Part shown: positions 52,679 through 60,081 of the stretch, piece by piece
How positions within the stretch are numbered: position 1 is the stretch's first letter
Layout of the letters: the number at the start of each line of letters is the position of its first letter
Source: Chryseosolibacter sp036402075
Lineage (GTDB): Bacteria; Bacteroidota; Bacteroidia; Cytophagales; Cyclobacteriaceae
DNA: 64,000 nucleotides
Reading direction: 5' to 3'
NCBI GenBank assembly: GCA_036402075.1
Contig: DASWTP010000187.1
Location: forward strand, 62,001-126,000
Made by a program: the position numbers and the translations under genes
Notes under the pieces: generated by a model
What the model was told of the DNA's origin: nothing
What the model saw: only the letters and a program-made list of their open reading frames with translations
Database searches by the model: none

Positions 52679-54565
52679 ATGGCAACTACAGATATTCACC
52701 TCCATCATGACGTTCACCACCACGATGATCATGGTCATGATGAGCATCATCACGAAGGCAACTTCTGGACCACGTATGTGTTCAGCCAGGATCACAAGAC
52801 TATTGCGAAACAGTTTTTGATCACGGGTATTTTCTGGGCGCTGTTTGGCGGTATTCTTTCAGTAATCTTCCGTCTTCAGCTCGGTTTCCCCGAAGCCAAC
52901 TTAGGTTGGTTGAAGCCTGTTCTGGGACAGTGGATCACAGCAGAAAATAAGCTTGATCCGGAGTTCTACCTTGCACTCGTTACGATGCACGGAACCATCA
53001 TGGTGTTCTTTGTATTGACTGCGGGCTTGAGCGGTACATTCTCCAACTTCCTTATTCCATTGCAGATCGGAGCCCGCGATATGGCTTCTGGTTTCCTTAA
53101 CATGCTTTCATACTGGTTCTTTTTCCTTTCCAGTGTTGTGATGCTTTGCTCATTCTTCCTTGAAACAGGACCTGCTGCCGGTGGATGGACAGTGTACCCT
53201 CCGTTAAGTGCGCTTCCTCAGGCAATTAAGGGATCTGGAACGGGTATGACCATGTGGCTTGTTGCAATGGCGTTGTTCATCGTCAGCTCATTGCTGGGCG
53301 GTATCAACTACATCACTACGGTCATTAACATGAGAACCAATGGTATGTCGTTCACGCGCCTTCCATTGACCATCTGGGCGTTCTTCTTCACTGCGATCAT
53401 CGGTGTGCTTTCATTCCCTGTATTGTTCGCAGCAGCATTACTCTTGATCTTCGACAGAAGCTTCGGTACCAGTTTCTACCTGTCTGATATTTTCATCGGT
53501 GGTGAAGCATTGCCTCACACCGGTGGTAGCCCGATCCTGTTCCAGCATTTGTTCTGGTTCCTTGGTCACCCTGAAGTGTACATCGTGTTGTTGCCAGCAC
53601 TCGGTATTTCTTCGGAGATCATCGCTACCAACTCGCGCAAGCCAATCTTTGGTTATAAGGCCATGATCGGTTCCATGCTCTTCATCGCGATTCTGTCGTT
53701 CATCGTGTGGGCTCACCACATGTTCGTGACCGGTATGAATCCGTTCCTTGGCTCGATCTTCATGTTGTTGACGCTGATCATTGCAGTTCCTTCTGCGGTG
53801 AAGATCTTCAACTACGTAACAACGCTCTGGAAAGGTAACATCCGCTTTACACCAGCGATGCTCTTCTCGATCGGTCTGGTATCGTTCTTCCTCACGGGTG
53901 GTATTACCGGGATTTTCCTCGGTAACTCAGCCATCGACATTCAGTTGCACGACACATATTTCGTGGTGGCTCACTTCCACCTTGTAATGGGTAGCGCGTC
54001 ATTCTTCGGTATGCTTGCCGGTATTTACCACTGGTTCCCGAAAATGTTCGGAAGGATGATGAACGATAAGCTCGGTTACATCCACTTCTGGTTAACGTTT
54101 GTGGGAGTTTACCTCGTGTTCTTCCCAATGCACTACATCGGTATCGCAGGTTTCCCAAGACGATACTACACATGGACAAACTTTGAAACCTTCACTGGTT
54201 TTGCAGACCTGAACATGCTTGTGAGTGTGGCGGCCATCGTAACGCTTTCCGCTCAGTTCATCTTCCTGTTCAACTTCTTCTATAGCATGTTCCGTGGAAG
54301 ACTGGCTCCGGCTAACCCTTGGAACTCGACTACAATCGAATGGACTACACCACGTAATCCAGGACACGGAAACTGGGTAGGAGAAATTCCCTCCGTATAC
54401 CGTTGGCCGTATGATTACAGCAAGCCTGGTGCAAAAGATGACTTCATCCCTCAGACTATTCCATACTCAGAAACTCCGGAATCGAACCTGCCTCATGAAA
54501 ATGAGCTGATTAAGCTCGAGAGCTCGAATGGTCACGGAGCGATTATTGTCGAGGGGAAACACTAG
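52679..54565 (+). CDS. coxA: cytochrome c oxidase subunit I
   Basis: A 628-aa heme-copper oxidase subunit I with twelve predicted helices. Copper and heme ligands are visible: HGTIMVFF, the crosslinked Tyr region GHPEVYIVLLPALG, WAHHMFVTG and HDTYFVVAHFHLVMG. The N-terminal 26 residues are very rich in His (LHHDVHHHDDHGHDEHHHEG), an unusual possible copper-handling tail. The enzyme reduces O2 to water and pumps protons. Confidence 0.96.
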   Translation: MATTDIHLHHDVHHHDDHGHDEHHHEGNFWTTYVFSQDHKTIAKQFLITGIFWALFGGILSVIFRLQLGFPEANLGWLKPVLGQWITAENKLDPEFYLALVTMHGTIMVFFVLTAGLSGTFSNFLIPLQIGARDMASGFLNMLSYWFFFLSSVVMLCSFFLETGPAAGGWTVYPPLSALPQAIKGSGTGMTMWLVAMALFIVSSLLGGINYITTVINMRTNGMSFTRLPLTIWAFFFTAIIGVLSFPVLFAAALLLIFDRSFGTSFYLSDIFIGGEALPHTGGSPILFQHLFWFLGHPEVYIVLLPALGISSEIIATNSRKPIFGYKAMIGSMLFIAILSFIVWAHHMFVTGMNPFLGSIFMLLTLIIAVPSAVKIFNYVTTLWKGNIRFTPAMLFSIGLVSFFLTGGITGIFLGNSAIDIQLHDTYFVVAHFHLVMGSASFFGMLAGIYHWFPKMFGRMMNDKLGYIHFWLTFVGVYLVFFPMHYIGIAGFPRRYYTWTNFETFTGFADLNMLVSVAAIVTLSAQFIFLFNFFYSMFRGRLAPANPWNSTTIEWTTPRNPGHGNWVGEIPSVYRWPYDYSKPGAKDDFIPQTIPYSETPESNLPHENELIKLESSNGHGAIIVEGKH

Positions 54566-54613
54566 GTTGCGTTAGAAACATCGTTAATACAGTGTTGCAA
54601 AGGCTTCAAGCCT

Positions 54614-54678
54614 CAAGCTACAAGCTTCAAGCCCTGGCTGAAGCGCTCATGAGCTTGGAGCTTGAAGCTTGTAGCTTG
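54614..54678. repeat. long inverted repeat of CAAGCNN heptamers between coxA and ctaA
   Basis: An exact 18-bp stem (54614-54631 with 54661-54678) is built of CAAGCTA/CAAGCTT-type heptamers; flanking copies extend the repeat to about 54602-54683. No T-run follows. The long hairpin could slow or end transcription between coxA and ctaA, or protect the mRNA end. Confidence 0.85.
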
Positions 54679-54718
54679 CAGCCGAACGTAAACAGTCCCC
54701 TGTAACGAACACGTCCCG

Positions 54719-55747
54719 ATGAATCCCCTTAGGTCCTTCTATCGCCTTACGCTTTCCACCCTGGTGGCCGTCTATTTTTTGATTCTCGTTGGTGGCGTGG
54801 TGCGAAGCACAGGGTCGGGGATGGGCTGTCCGGACTGGCCAAAATGCTTTGGAAGCTGGGTCCCGCCATCATCCGCGAACGAACTGCCGTCCAATTACAA
54901 AGAGATGTATTCGGAGTATCGCCAGAAAAAGAATGTAAAATTTGCCAAATACCTGCGGGTGATCGGACTTGACGCGACTGCCGACAAAATCCTGAATGAC
55001 AAATCAGTTTTAGTGGAAGCAGATTTCAATGCGACAAAAACCTGGATCGAATACCTCAACCGCGTGGTGGGTGTCATCATCGGGTTTCTGATCTTCGCTG
55101 TTTTCATTTCCTCATTGAAATTCCGGAAGACAGAACCCCGGATCACTGTCATGGCGCTGGCGACATTTTTAATGGTTGGTTTTCAAGGCTGGATCGGCTC
55201 CTTTGTCGTATCAACAAATCTTACTCCCTGGACGATTACAGTCCATATGCTCCTGGCGCTGGTCATTGTTGCAATGCTGGTCTACCTGACCCATGTCGTT
55301 TCCGAGACAAAGCAACCGGTTGTTTCACCGATAGGATTTTGGCTGCTTATTGGCTGTATGACAGCACTTTTAGTTCAGATCGTTTTGGGTACGCAAGTGA
55401 GGGAAGCGATCGACAGCGTGGCTGCAATTGCGGCCCGCCACGAATGGATTGGGAAGATCCATGGTGACTTGTTCATACATCGCTCCTTTTCGTGGATTGT
55501 GACAATACTACACCTGATTTTACTCTGGAAATTAGGGAAAACTACTGGTCTGAAAACTTTCCCGGTAGGCCTAATCCTGTTAATTTTGGGCACCATTTTG
55601 ACAGGTGCGGGCATGGCGTATTTTAATGTGCCACCTTTTCTTCAACCGGTACATTTGCTGCTCGCAACGGTTACTTTCGGTGTACAATTCATGCTTCTGC
55701 TGAAGCTGAAAAGTAGTGTAAAACCCATCCTAGCAACACAACGATGA
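54719..55747 (+). CDS. ctaA: heme A synthase (COX15/CtaA)
   Basis: A 342-aa integral membrane protein with about eight helices. The heme-ligand histidines lie in helices: LTHVV and WIEYLNRVVGVIIGF near the start of the first repeat, KIHGDLFIHRSFSWIVTILHL in the second, and QPVHLLLATV near the end; the N-terminal GGVVRSTGSGMGCPDWPKCFGSWVPP is the family signature. It oxidises the heme O methyl group to make heme A. The stop overlaps ctaB by 4 nt (ATGA). Confidence 0.94.
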   Translation: MNPLRSFYRLTLSTLVAVYFLILVGGVVRSTGSGMGCPDWPKCFGSWVPPSSANELPSNYKEMYSEYRQKKNVKFAKYLRVIGLDATADKILNDKSVLVEADFNATKTWIEYLNRVVGVIIGFLIFAVFISSLKFRKTEPRITVMALATFLMVGFQGWIGSFVVSTNLTPWTITVHMLLALVIVAMLVYLTHVVSETKQPVVSPIGFWLLIGCMTALLVQIVLGTQVREAIDSVAAIAARHEWIGKIHGDLFIHRSFSWIVTILHLILLWKLGKTTGLKTFPVGLILLILGTILTGAGMAYFNVPPFLQPVHLLLATVTFGVQFMLLLKLKSSVKPILATQR

Positions 55748-56640
55748 TAGCAGGGCCGATACATTCGCTGACTGGTTTTTCTTTCGCGGCTGCAAAAGCA
55801 AAAGCGTATTTCGAATTGCTGAAGTTTCGACTTTCGTTTTTGGTAGCATTCTCTTGTGCTTTTGGGTATGTGCTTGGTGCGTCATCCATCAATTATTTTA
55901 CCCTCGCCATGCTTTTCATTGGTGGCTTTTTGCTTTCGGGCGCGTCCAGCATTGTGAACCAAATCAGTGAGAAAGAATACGACAAGCTGATGTCACGCAC
56001 CATGAATCGCCCGTTGCCGACAAATCGTTTGACGGTTCAGGAAGCGTGGACATTTTGCGTTGTATGCCTGGCGGTTGGCGTTGCTATTCTTTTGGTTTAC
56101 ACCAATGTGCTGACCACCGTTCTCTCGGTCGTGTCAATGATCTTATACAGCTTTGTGTACACACCGCTGAAGCGTGTTGGTCCGATCGCGGTCTTTGTTG
56201 GAGCGTTTCCTGGAGCCCTTCCTCCACTCTTGGGCTGGACTGCCGCGACTGGTTTGATCTCGCATGAAGCATTGATCATTTTTGGAATTCAGTTCATCTG
56301 GCAGTTTCCTCACTTCTGGGCCATCGCCTGGGTTGCCGATGAAGACTACAAGAAGGCGGGCTTTAAACTCCTGCCTTCCAGCGGACAAAAAGATATTAAC
56401 ACCGCGATCCAGATCATGATCTACACCATGTTCCTGATTCCGTTAGGTATGCTCCCGGCTACGTTCGGAATCACAGGAATCAATTCGGCAATCGTTGCTA
56501 CGGTTTGTGGTGTGCTTTTTTTCGCGATGACATTTTCGTTGATGAGAACAGGAGACCGGAAGGCGGCATTGAAAATTATGTTCGGATCATTTTTGTATCT
56601 GCCGATCGTGCAGATCGCATATTTGTTGGATAAAATTTAA
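55744..56640 (+). CDS. ctaB: protoheme IX farnesyltransferase (heme O synthase)
   Basis: A 298-aa UbiA-fold enzyme with about nine helices. The first prenyl-diphosphate-binding motif is NQISEKEYDKLMSRTMNRPLP (about residues 78-98) and the second acidic region is WVADEDYKKAGFKLLP. It transfers a farnesyl group to heme B, giving heme O for CtaA. The start overlaps the ctaA stop in the ATGA arrangement, indicating coupled translation. Confidence 0.95.
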   Translation: MIAGPIHSLTGFSFAAAKAKAYFELLKFRLSFLVAFSCAFGYVLGASSINYFTLAMLFIGGFLLSGASSIVNQISEKEYDKLMSRTMNRPLPTNRLTVQEAWTFCVVCLAVGVAILLVYTNVLTTVLSVVSMILYSFVYTPLKRVGPIAVFVGAFPGALPPLLGWTAATGLISHEALIIFGIQFIWQFPHFWAIAWVADEDYKKAGFKLLPSSGQKDINTAIQIMIYTMFLIPLGMLPATFGITGINSAIVATVCGVLFFAMTFSLMRTGDRKAALKIMFGSFLYLPIVQIAYLLDKI

Positions 56641-56654
56641 AGGAGAACGAGGAG

Positions 56655-57248
56655 ATGGCAGCAGAAATTAAAATTGTGGAAGAAGCAAAAGCGCAGGTGG
56701 GAATGAATCCCAAAAAGTTTGCGCTCTGGCTTTTCATGGTAAGTGTGATCATGATTTTTGGAGCCTTGACCAGCGCTTACATTGTGCGGCAGGCGGAAGG
56801 TAACTGGCTGGATTTTGAAATGCCCACCATGTTCTGGATTACCAGCGGGTTGATCCTGGCCAGCAGTATTACTATGCATTGGGCTTATTTCTCAGCAAAA
56901 AAAGACAACCATGAAATGGCGAAGGTTGCTATGAGCGTGACCGTTATTCTAGGTGTTGGATTCCTCGTGGGACAGTGGCTTGGGTGGAAAGAATTGGTCG
57001 CGAATGGAATCTACCTGGTAGGCCGGGAGTCAAATGGTGTGTCTGGCTCATTTATGTATGTGATCTCCGGCTTGCACGGACTGCACGTCATAAGTGGGGT
57101 CATTTTCCTGCTTGTGGTTTTAGTAAATGTTTTTCGCCTTAAGATTCATTCTAAAAAGCTTGGCCAGATAGAAATGTGCACAACTTACTGGCATTTTTTG
57201 GATGGACTTTGGCTATATTTGTTCGTCTTTCTATTATTGAACCGATAA
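56655..57248 (+). CDS. cytochrome c oxidase subunit III (first copy)
   Basis: A 197-aa protein with five helices. The family words are WLFMVSVIMIFGALTSAYIV, YVISGLHGLHVISGVIFLLVVLVN and TTYWHFLDGLWLYLFVFLLL, which hold the conserved Glu/His positions of subunit III. It lies 14 nt after ctaB. Having two subunit III genes in tandem is usual in Bacteroidota cox clusters. Confidence 0.92.
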   Translation: MAAEIKIVEEAKAQVGMNPKKFALWLFMVSVIMIFGALTSAYIVRQAEGNWLDFEMPTMFWITSGLILASSITMHWAYFSAKKDNHEMAKVAMSVTVILGVGFLVGQWLGWKELVANGIYLVGRESNGVSGSFMYVISGLHGLHVISGVIFLLVVLVNVFRLKIHSKKLGQIEMCTTYWHFLDGLWLYLFVFLLLNR

Positions 57249-57261
57249 ATCGTAATTAACA

Positions 57262-58011
57262 ATGGCAAGTACCTCTACAAGTGTTCAGACCCCGGGCAGA
57301 AGTGTTTGGGATGGTGGTGTATCACCGATGGGCGCAAGCTACGGCAAGCTCATGATGTGGTTTTTCCTCCTGTCTGACGCTTTCACGTTTTCAGCATTAC
57401 TAATCACCTACGGCCTTGTTCGCTCAGCCCATCCAGGCTATGACGGACCAATCGATGATTACGTTTTCTCTCCGGCATACTGGCCAGTACCTGAAAAAGT
57501 ATTTGACGCAGTTCCATTCCTTCATGGTGTGGAGTTGCCACTGGTATTCGTGGGTATAATGACGTTCATTTTGATCATGAGTTCAGTAACCATGGTATTA
57601 GCGGTAGAAGCCGGCCATCGAATGGACCGTGCTGCCGTTGAAAAGTGGATGCTCTGGACGATCCTTGGAGGTCTTACATTCCTCGGCTGTCAGGCATGGG
57701 AGTGGACGCACTTCATTGTCGGAACCGATGCTGGAACTACACTCGCAGATGGAACTAAGATCTTCGGTGCCAACCTTGTTCAGAATCAATACGGTCCTCC
57801 GGATTTTGCTGACTTCTTTTTCTTTATCACAGGCTTCCACGGCTTCCACGTATTCAGCGGTGTGTGTCTGAACTTCCTGATATACTTCAACACTGTTACG
57901 GGCTTGTATGACAGAAGAGGACATTATGAAATGGTTGAGAAGGTTGGTCTGTACTGGCACTTTGTAGATCTTGTTTGGGTATTTGTGTTTACTTTCTTCT
58001 ACCTGGTTTAA
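57262..58011 (+). CDS. cytochrome c oxidase subunit III (second copy)
   Basis: A 249-aa protein with about six helices and the same family words in longer form (FFFITGFHGFHVFSGVCLNFLIYF, KVGLYWHFVDLVWVFVFTFFYLV). An insertion around residues 55-90 (LVRSAHPGYDGPIDDYVF) makes it longer than the first copy. It is separated from it by 13 nt and is part of the same transcript. Confidence 0.93.
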   Translation: MASTSTSVQTPGRSVWDGGVSPMGASYGKLMMWFFLLSDAFTFSALLITYGLVRSAHPGYDGPIDDYVFSPAYWPVPEKVFDAVPFLHGVELPLVFVGIMTFILIMSSVTMVLAVEAGHRMDRAAVEKWMLWTILGGLTFLGCQAWEWTHFIVGTDAGTTLADGTKIFGANLVQNQYGPPDFADFFFFITGFHGFHVFSGVCLNFLIYFNTVTGLYDRRGHYEMVEKVGLYWHFVDLVWVFVFTFFYLV

Positions 58012-58026
58012 AATCTTAACAATACT

Positions 58027-58362
58027 ATGGCATCACATTCTCACGAACCACAAGTAACTGTTCTTCCTCCGAACAAAGAGAAGATCAGGCAGATCTGGAA
58101 AGTGTTTTTCATCCTCCTTGGAATTACCATTTTGGAATTTATCGTGGCGTTCACCATCTCTCACGACTATGAGACTTTGCGCATTGCGATATTCGTAGGT
58201 ATGACGATCATCAAGGCCGCCTACATCGTAGGAGAATTTATGCACTTACGCCACGAAGCGAAGGTGTTGATCTGGTCCATCCTCATTCCAATGGTTTTCG
58301 TTGTGTGGATGCTCGTTGCCTTCGTATATGAAGGTATGGCGATCTTCAACACGAAGCTTTAG
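58027..58362 (+). CDS. cytochrome c oxidase subunit IV (small membrane subunit)
   Basis: A 111-aa protein with three helices (about residues 27-48, 56-78 and 84-107) of the prokaryotic COX4 type; ITILEFIVAFTISHDYETLRI and GEFMHLRHEAKVLIWSILIP are family words. It is probably a structural subunit that stabilises the oxidase. It is followed by a terminator-like hairpin before the SCO-like gene. Confidence 0.88.
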   Translation: MASHSHEPQVTVLPPNKEKIRQIWKVFFILLGITILEFIVAFTISHDYETLRIAIFVGMTIIKAAYIVGEFMHLRHEAKVLIWSILIPMVFVVWMLVAFVYEGMAIFNTKL

Positions 58363-58384
58363 ACTTTACAAACTGAATTGAACA

Positions 58385-58417
58385 GGAGGCTTGGGAAACA
58401 CCTGAGCCTCTTTTTTT
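58385..58417 (+). terminator. terminator-like hairpin after subunit IV
   Basis: GAGGCT (58386-58391) pairs with AGCCTC (58405-58410), extended by weaker pairs, and is followed by seven T. It lies 22 nt after the subunit IV stop and only 9 nt before the SCO-like ATG, so it may limit readthrough into the downstream genes. Confidence 0.7.
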
Positions 58418-58425
58418 GAATACCT

Positions 58426-58905
58426 ATGCAAGGAAAGAAAGCACTCTTCCTTTTTCTCGCGCTGCTTCTGCCGATCGGCATTTTCATCTTTCTGAAGTTG
58501 TTTGGAAAGAACGAATTTGATGTGCCCGCGTTTTACCAGGATAAAGGCCCGGTCGTGAACGCCTCGTGCCCGTACGTATACCAGGCTCCTTATCGTGTGG
58601 CTGATTCTGTGATGACCAAGCTGGAACGTCAAAAAAATGCATTATACCTCATTCATTTCGCTGCGCTCGGGCCCAGGCTCAAGCAGGAAGTTGACGACCC
58701 GCAGATTTCCTCCATTTTAGCCACTGATTTCTTTCGTCAAGACGAACTGAACGTCCTTAGGAATTGTATTTTATTAGTGCCGGCTGCTCAGGACATGGTG
58801 GTGGTAGATAATGACGGCAAGATCAGGGGGTATTATAACAGTGCAGATCGTGAGGAAGTAGATCGGCTTTTACTTGAATTTGAAATTCTTTTGAAGAAAT
58901 ATTAA
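58426..58905 (+). CDS. SCO-like protein lacking the metal-binding CxxxC
   Basis: A 159-aa protein: a membrane helix (about residues 4-22, ALFLFLALLLPIGIFIFLKL), then a short periplasmic part. The C-terminus (VVVDNDGKIRGYYNSADREEVDRLLLEF) matches the end of SCO1/SenC proteins, but the CxxxC copper site and its thioredoxin core are not visible; only NASCPYVYQ (one Cys) and one later Cys remain. So it may be a reduced SCO relative and not a working copper chaperone. It lies in the cox operon. Confidence 0.7.
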   Translation: MQGKKALFLFLALLLPIGIFIFLKLFGKNEFDVPAFYQDKGPVVNASCPYVYQAPYRVADSVMTKLERQKNALYLIHFAALGPRLKQEVDDPQISSILATDFFRQDELNVLRNCILLVPAAQDMVVVDNDGKIRGYYNSADREEVDRLLLEFEILLKKY

Positions 58906-58906
58906 C

Positions 58907-59449
58907 ATGGCAGAGCATACGAAGGTTTTAGAGAAGAAGGATCCATACCAGAAACTTATCATCGCATTGTCGATCGTTATTCCGGTTGCAGTGGCTGTTT
59001 TGTTCGGGATGCCAAAGGTAAAAGGGTATGACACTTCCTTTCTTCCGCCAATTTATGCAACGGTAAACGCACTCACTGCGGTGCTGCTGGTGGTTGCCTT
59101 TTTCGCTATCAAGCAGGGTAAGCGGGAGCGTCATGAGCGCCTCATGAAGATCTGCATTGGTTTATCAGCTTCGTTTTTGGTCATGTATGTGATCTATCAT
59201 CTTACAAACGAATCCACTACATATGGCGGCCAGGGAGCTGTCCGGTATGTTTACTTCTTTATCCTGATCACACATATTGTGTTGTCGATCGGTGTGATTC
59301 CTTTTGTATTGTTTACCTTCGTACGCGGACTCACAGGCAATTTTGAACGACACCGCAAGCTCGCCAAGGTCACGTTTCCGATTTGGCTATATGTGGCGGT
59401 GACGGGTGTAATCGTTTACCTCATGATTAGTCCATATTATGTTCATTAA
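58907..59449 (+). CDS. DUF420 membrane protein
   Basis: A 180-aa protein with about five helices; His residues lie in and between helices (ERHERLMKICIGLSASFLVMYVIYHL, FILITHIVLSIGVIPFVLF, FERHRKLAKVTFPIWLYVAVTGVIVY). The DUF420 family is found next to cytochrome oxidase genes and is thought to help assembly; related CtaM proteins act in aa3 maturation. It begins 1 nt after the SCO-like stop, so translation is likely coupled. Confidence 0.88.
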   Translation: MAEHTKVLEKKDPYQKLIIALSIVIPVAVAVLFGMPKVKGYDTSFLPPIYATVNALTAVLLVVAFFAIKQGKRERHERLMKICIGLSASFLVMYVIYHLTNESTTYGGQGAVRYVYFFILITHIVLSIGVIPFVLFTFVRGLTGNFERHRKLAKVTFPIWLYVAVTGVIVYLMISPYYVH

Positions 59450-59456
59450 GAGAATT

Positions 59457-59705
59457 ATGAAAGCTGCATTTTTAGTTGTCGCCATTATTCTTTTGAATGT
59501 CATGCAGGCTTCTGCCCAATGTGCGATGTGCCGGTCAACACTTGAAAACAATTTCAGTAACGGCAACCCGGGCATCGGTGCGGGAATCAATACAGGCATT
59601 CTCTATCTTCTTGTATTGCCCTACCTGGCTGTTCTTACCCTCGGATATTTTTGGTTTAAATCAAGCAGAAATGCCAAGCAGGAGCTTAGTAGCGGCCATC
59701 GTTGA
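59457..59705 (+). CDS. small Cys-containing membrane protein of the cox cluster
   Basis: An 82-aa protein from the ATG at 59457 (an ATG at 59439 overlaps DUF420 by 11 nt and is also possible). It has a signal sequence (about residues 1-19, ASAQ), then CAMCRSTLEN, a Gly-rich stretch and a membrane helix (about 45-66, LYLLVLPYLAVLTLGYFWF). The CxxC directly after the signal suggests metal or thiol chemistry during oxidase assembly, but I do not know the family function. It overlaps the DUF983 gene by 35 nt in another frame. Confidence 0.75.
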   Translation: MKAAFLVVAIILLNVMQASAQCAMCRSTLENNFSNGNPGIGAGINTGILYLLVLPYLAVLTLGYFWFKSSRNAKQELSSGHR

Positions 59706-60054
59706 GTGCAAATGCCCGAAGTGCAGAACAGGTGCAATCTTTCCCTTCGCTGCCTTCAACCTCACACGGTTCAACCGCATGAACGAGCGATGCCCGCACT
59801 GCGATGTTCGGCTTGAGCCTGAACCCGGCTTCTACCAGGGTGCAATGTATGTGAGTTATGCTTTCACCGTTGCCTTTATCGTCATTATCGGTATCCTGCT
59901 TTATTATTTAGCCAACGATCCTAACGAATGGATTTACATTGGCACAGTCATTGGGGTTATGGTCCTGCTGGCCCCTTTGAACTACCGGTATTCGCGCGTC
60001 ATCTATCTGTATTCTTTTGGTGGTATAAAGTACAACCCAGCGCTGTCAAAGTAA
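59671..60054 (+). CDS. DUF983 membrane protein with zinc-ribbon-like head
   Basis: A 127-aa protein from the ATG at 59671. The cytoplasmic head holds two CxxC pairs (CKCPKCRTG and CPHC, about residues 13-48) that likely bind zinc, followed by two membrane helices (about 68-88 and 95-115). DUF983 genes sit near cytochrome oxidase genes; function unknown. It overlaps the preceding small gene by 35 nt. Confidence 0.85.
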   Translation: MPSRSLVAAIVECKCPKCRTGAIFPFAAFNLTRFNRMNERCPHCDVRLEPEPGFYQGAMYVSYAFTVAFIVIIGILLYYLANDPNEWIYIGTVIGVMVLLAPLNYRYSRVIYLYSFGGIKYNPALSK

Positions 60055-60060
60055 TTTGAC

Positions 60061-60068
60061 TATCTTTA
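60061..60068 (+). promoter_or_regulatory. possible -7 box for the kinase gene
   Basis: TATCTTTA fits TAnnTTTG at seven of eight positions, 14 nt before the TTG start. A good -33 element is not seen. Confidence 0.3.
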
Positions 60069-60081
60069 ATTAATCACCAAC

